Below are positions 63,867 to 64,000 of a stretch of 64,000 bases of DNA, piece by piece. The notes under the pieces are model-generated. The model was not told where the DNA came from and ran no database searches. It saw only the letters and a program-made list of their open reading frames with translations. The first letter of the stretch is position 1, and each line of letters opens with the position of its first letter. The DNA comes from Aureispira sp045105775 (GTDB taxonomy: Bacteria; Bacteroidota; Bacteroidia; Chitinophagales; Saprospiraceae), in contig JBGCDW010000116.1 in assembly GCA_045105775.1 (NCBI GenBank), forward strand, positions 4,970 through 68,969, given 5' to 3'. The position numbers and the translations under genes are program-made.

Positions 63867-64000
63867 TTACGCAAGAGATGGATATTCCATCTTTAATAGA
63901 TTGAGTTGCTTGAAAGCGGCTTTATTAGCAGCAAGGTAAATTTTAGACTTTATTGCAAAATGGTTTACCCCTTGAATAAACTTGAGTTTTTCCAGTTTTA
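63867..64000 (-). CDS. C-terminal end of an unidentified gene (cut by window edge)
   Basis: On the minus strand 43 residues are open from the window edge to a stop at 63867-63869, ending LKMEYPSLA. Lys/Ala-rich helical text (NHFAIKSKIYLAANKAAFKQ). A transposase tail is possible but I do not recognise it. The region between it and sbcC has a short hairpin (TAATAAC / GTTATTA, 63807-63830). Confidence 0.35.
   Translation of the reverse strand, partial: KLEKLKFIQGVNHFAIKSKIYLAANKAAFKQLNLLKMEYPSLA

Noticed and set aside
1..64000. CRISPR arrays, tRNA or rRNA genes
   Set aside because: No regularly spaced short repeats, cloverleaf or rRNA-like sequence noticed on reading either strand; a tRNAscan/Infernal run would settle it.

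Overview
The window looks like a chromosome segment of a marine-type Bacteroidota, most plausibly Saprospiria (Aureispira/Saprospira-like). The evidence is the presence of several type IX secretion (T9SS) cargo proteins with type A or gliding-type C-terminal domains, the split ATP synthase operon lacking atpD/atpC, repeated TAnnTTTG promoter boxes, SprB/PKD-like surface proteins and moderate to low G+C. The phylum call is firm and the class is an inference. I saw no rRNA, tRNA, CRISPR array or complete insertion sequence.

Layout. 1-5.4 kb is an accessory region. It holds the 3' end of a CHAT-protease gene and then a very AT-rich island: a CD-NTase-like nucleotidyltransferase (864-1619), a protein with an effector-associated-domain-like N-terminus separated from it by one base (1621-2319), and an LRAT-like papain-fold protein with a C-terminal membrane helix (2448-2870). 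Two Uma2-type nuclease genes flank an NAPE-PLD-like metallohydrolase, and one of them is a deletion-ridden pseudogene. 5.4-9.8 kb has a T9SS PKD protein, a pRiA4b ORF-3-like protein, a short-chain dehydrogenase and a lipoprotein. 9.9-15.7 kb is the ATP synthase operon atpB-E-F-H-A-G on the minus strand, with two internal hairpins. 16-31 kb has a cytochrome b5-like protein, a gliding-type surface protein, a 1310-residue SF1-helicase relative with ruined Walker A and B motifs, a TPR protein, PpiD, a TolC plus membrane-fusion pair, TadA and a LysM glucosaminidase.

31-51 kb is an envelope and surface-glycan region. A minus-strand run contains a UDP-sugar 6-dehydrogenase, a 2.4-thousand-residue repeat-built T9SS adhesin, WlbA, WlbB and an MFS transporter. 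A plus-strand cluster contains two sugar epimerases/reductases, an RmlC-like epimerase and four glycosyltransferases. The Wbp/Wlb-type genes make the class of diacetamido-uronic acid that, in Porphyromonas, links T9SS cargo to A-LPS, so their adjacency to a giant T9SS cargo gene may be functional. 51-64 kb has pyrG (ending in a 44-bp perfect palindrome), secreted hydrolases, an M61 peptidase, a 167-bp structured element, small unknown genes and sbcC without sbcD. The right edge cuts another gene.

The most interesting points are the CD-NTase/EAD/LRAT island as a candidate conflict system, the catalytically dead helicase, the 58.7-kb structured element, and the T9SS adhesin embedded in Wlb sugar genes.
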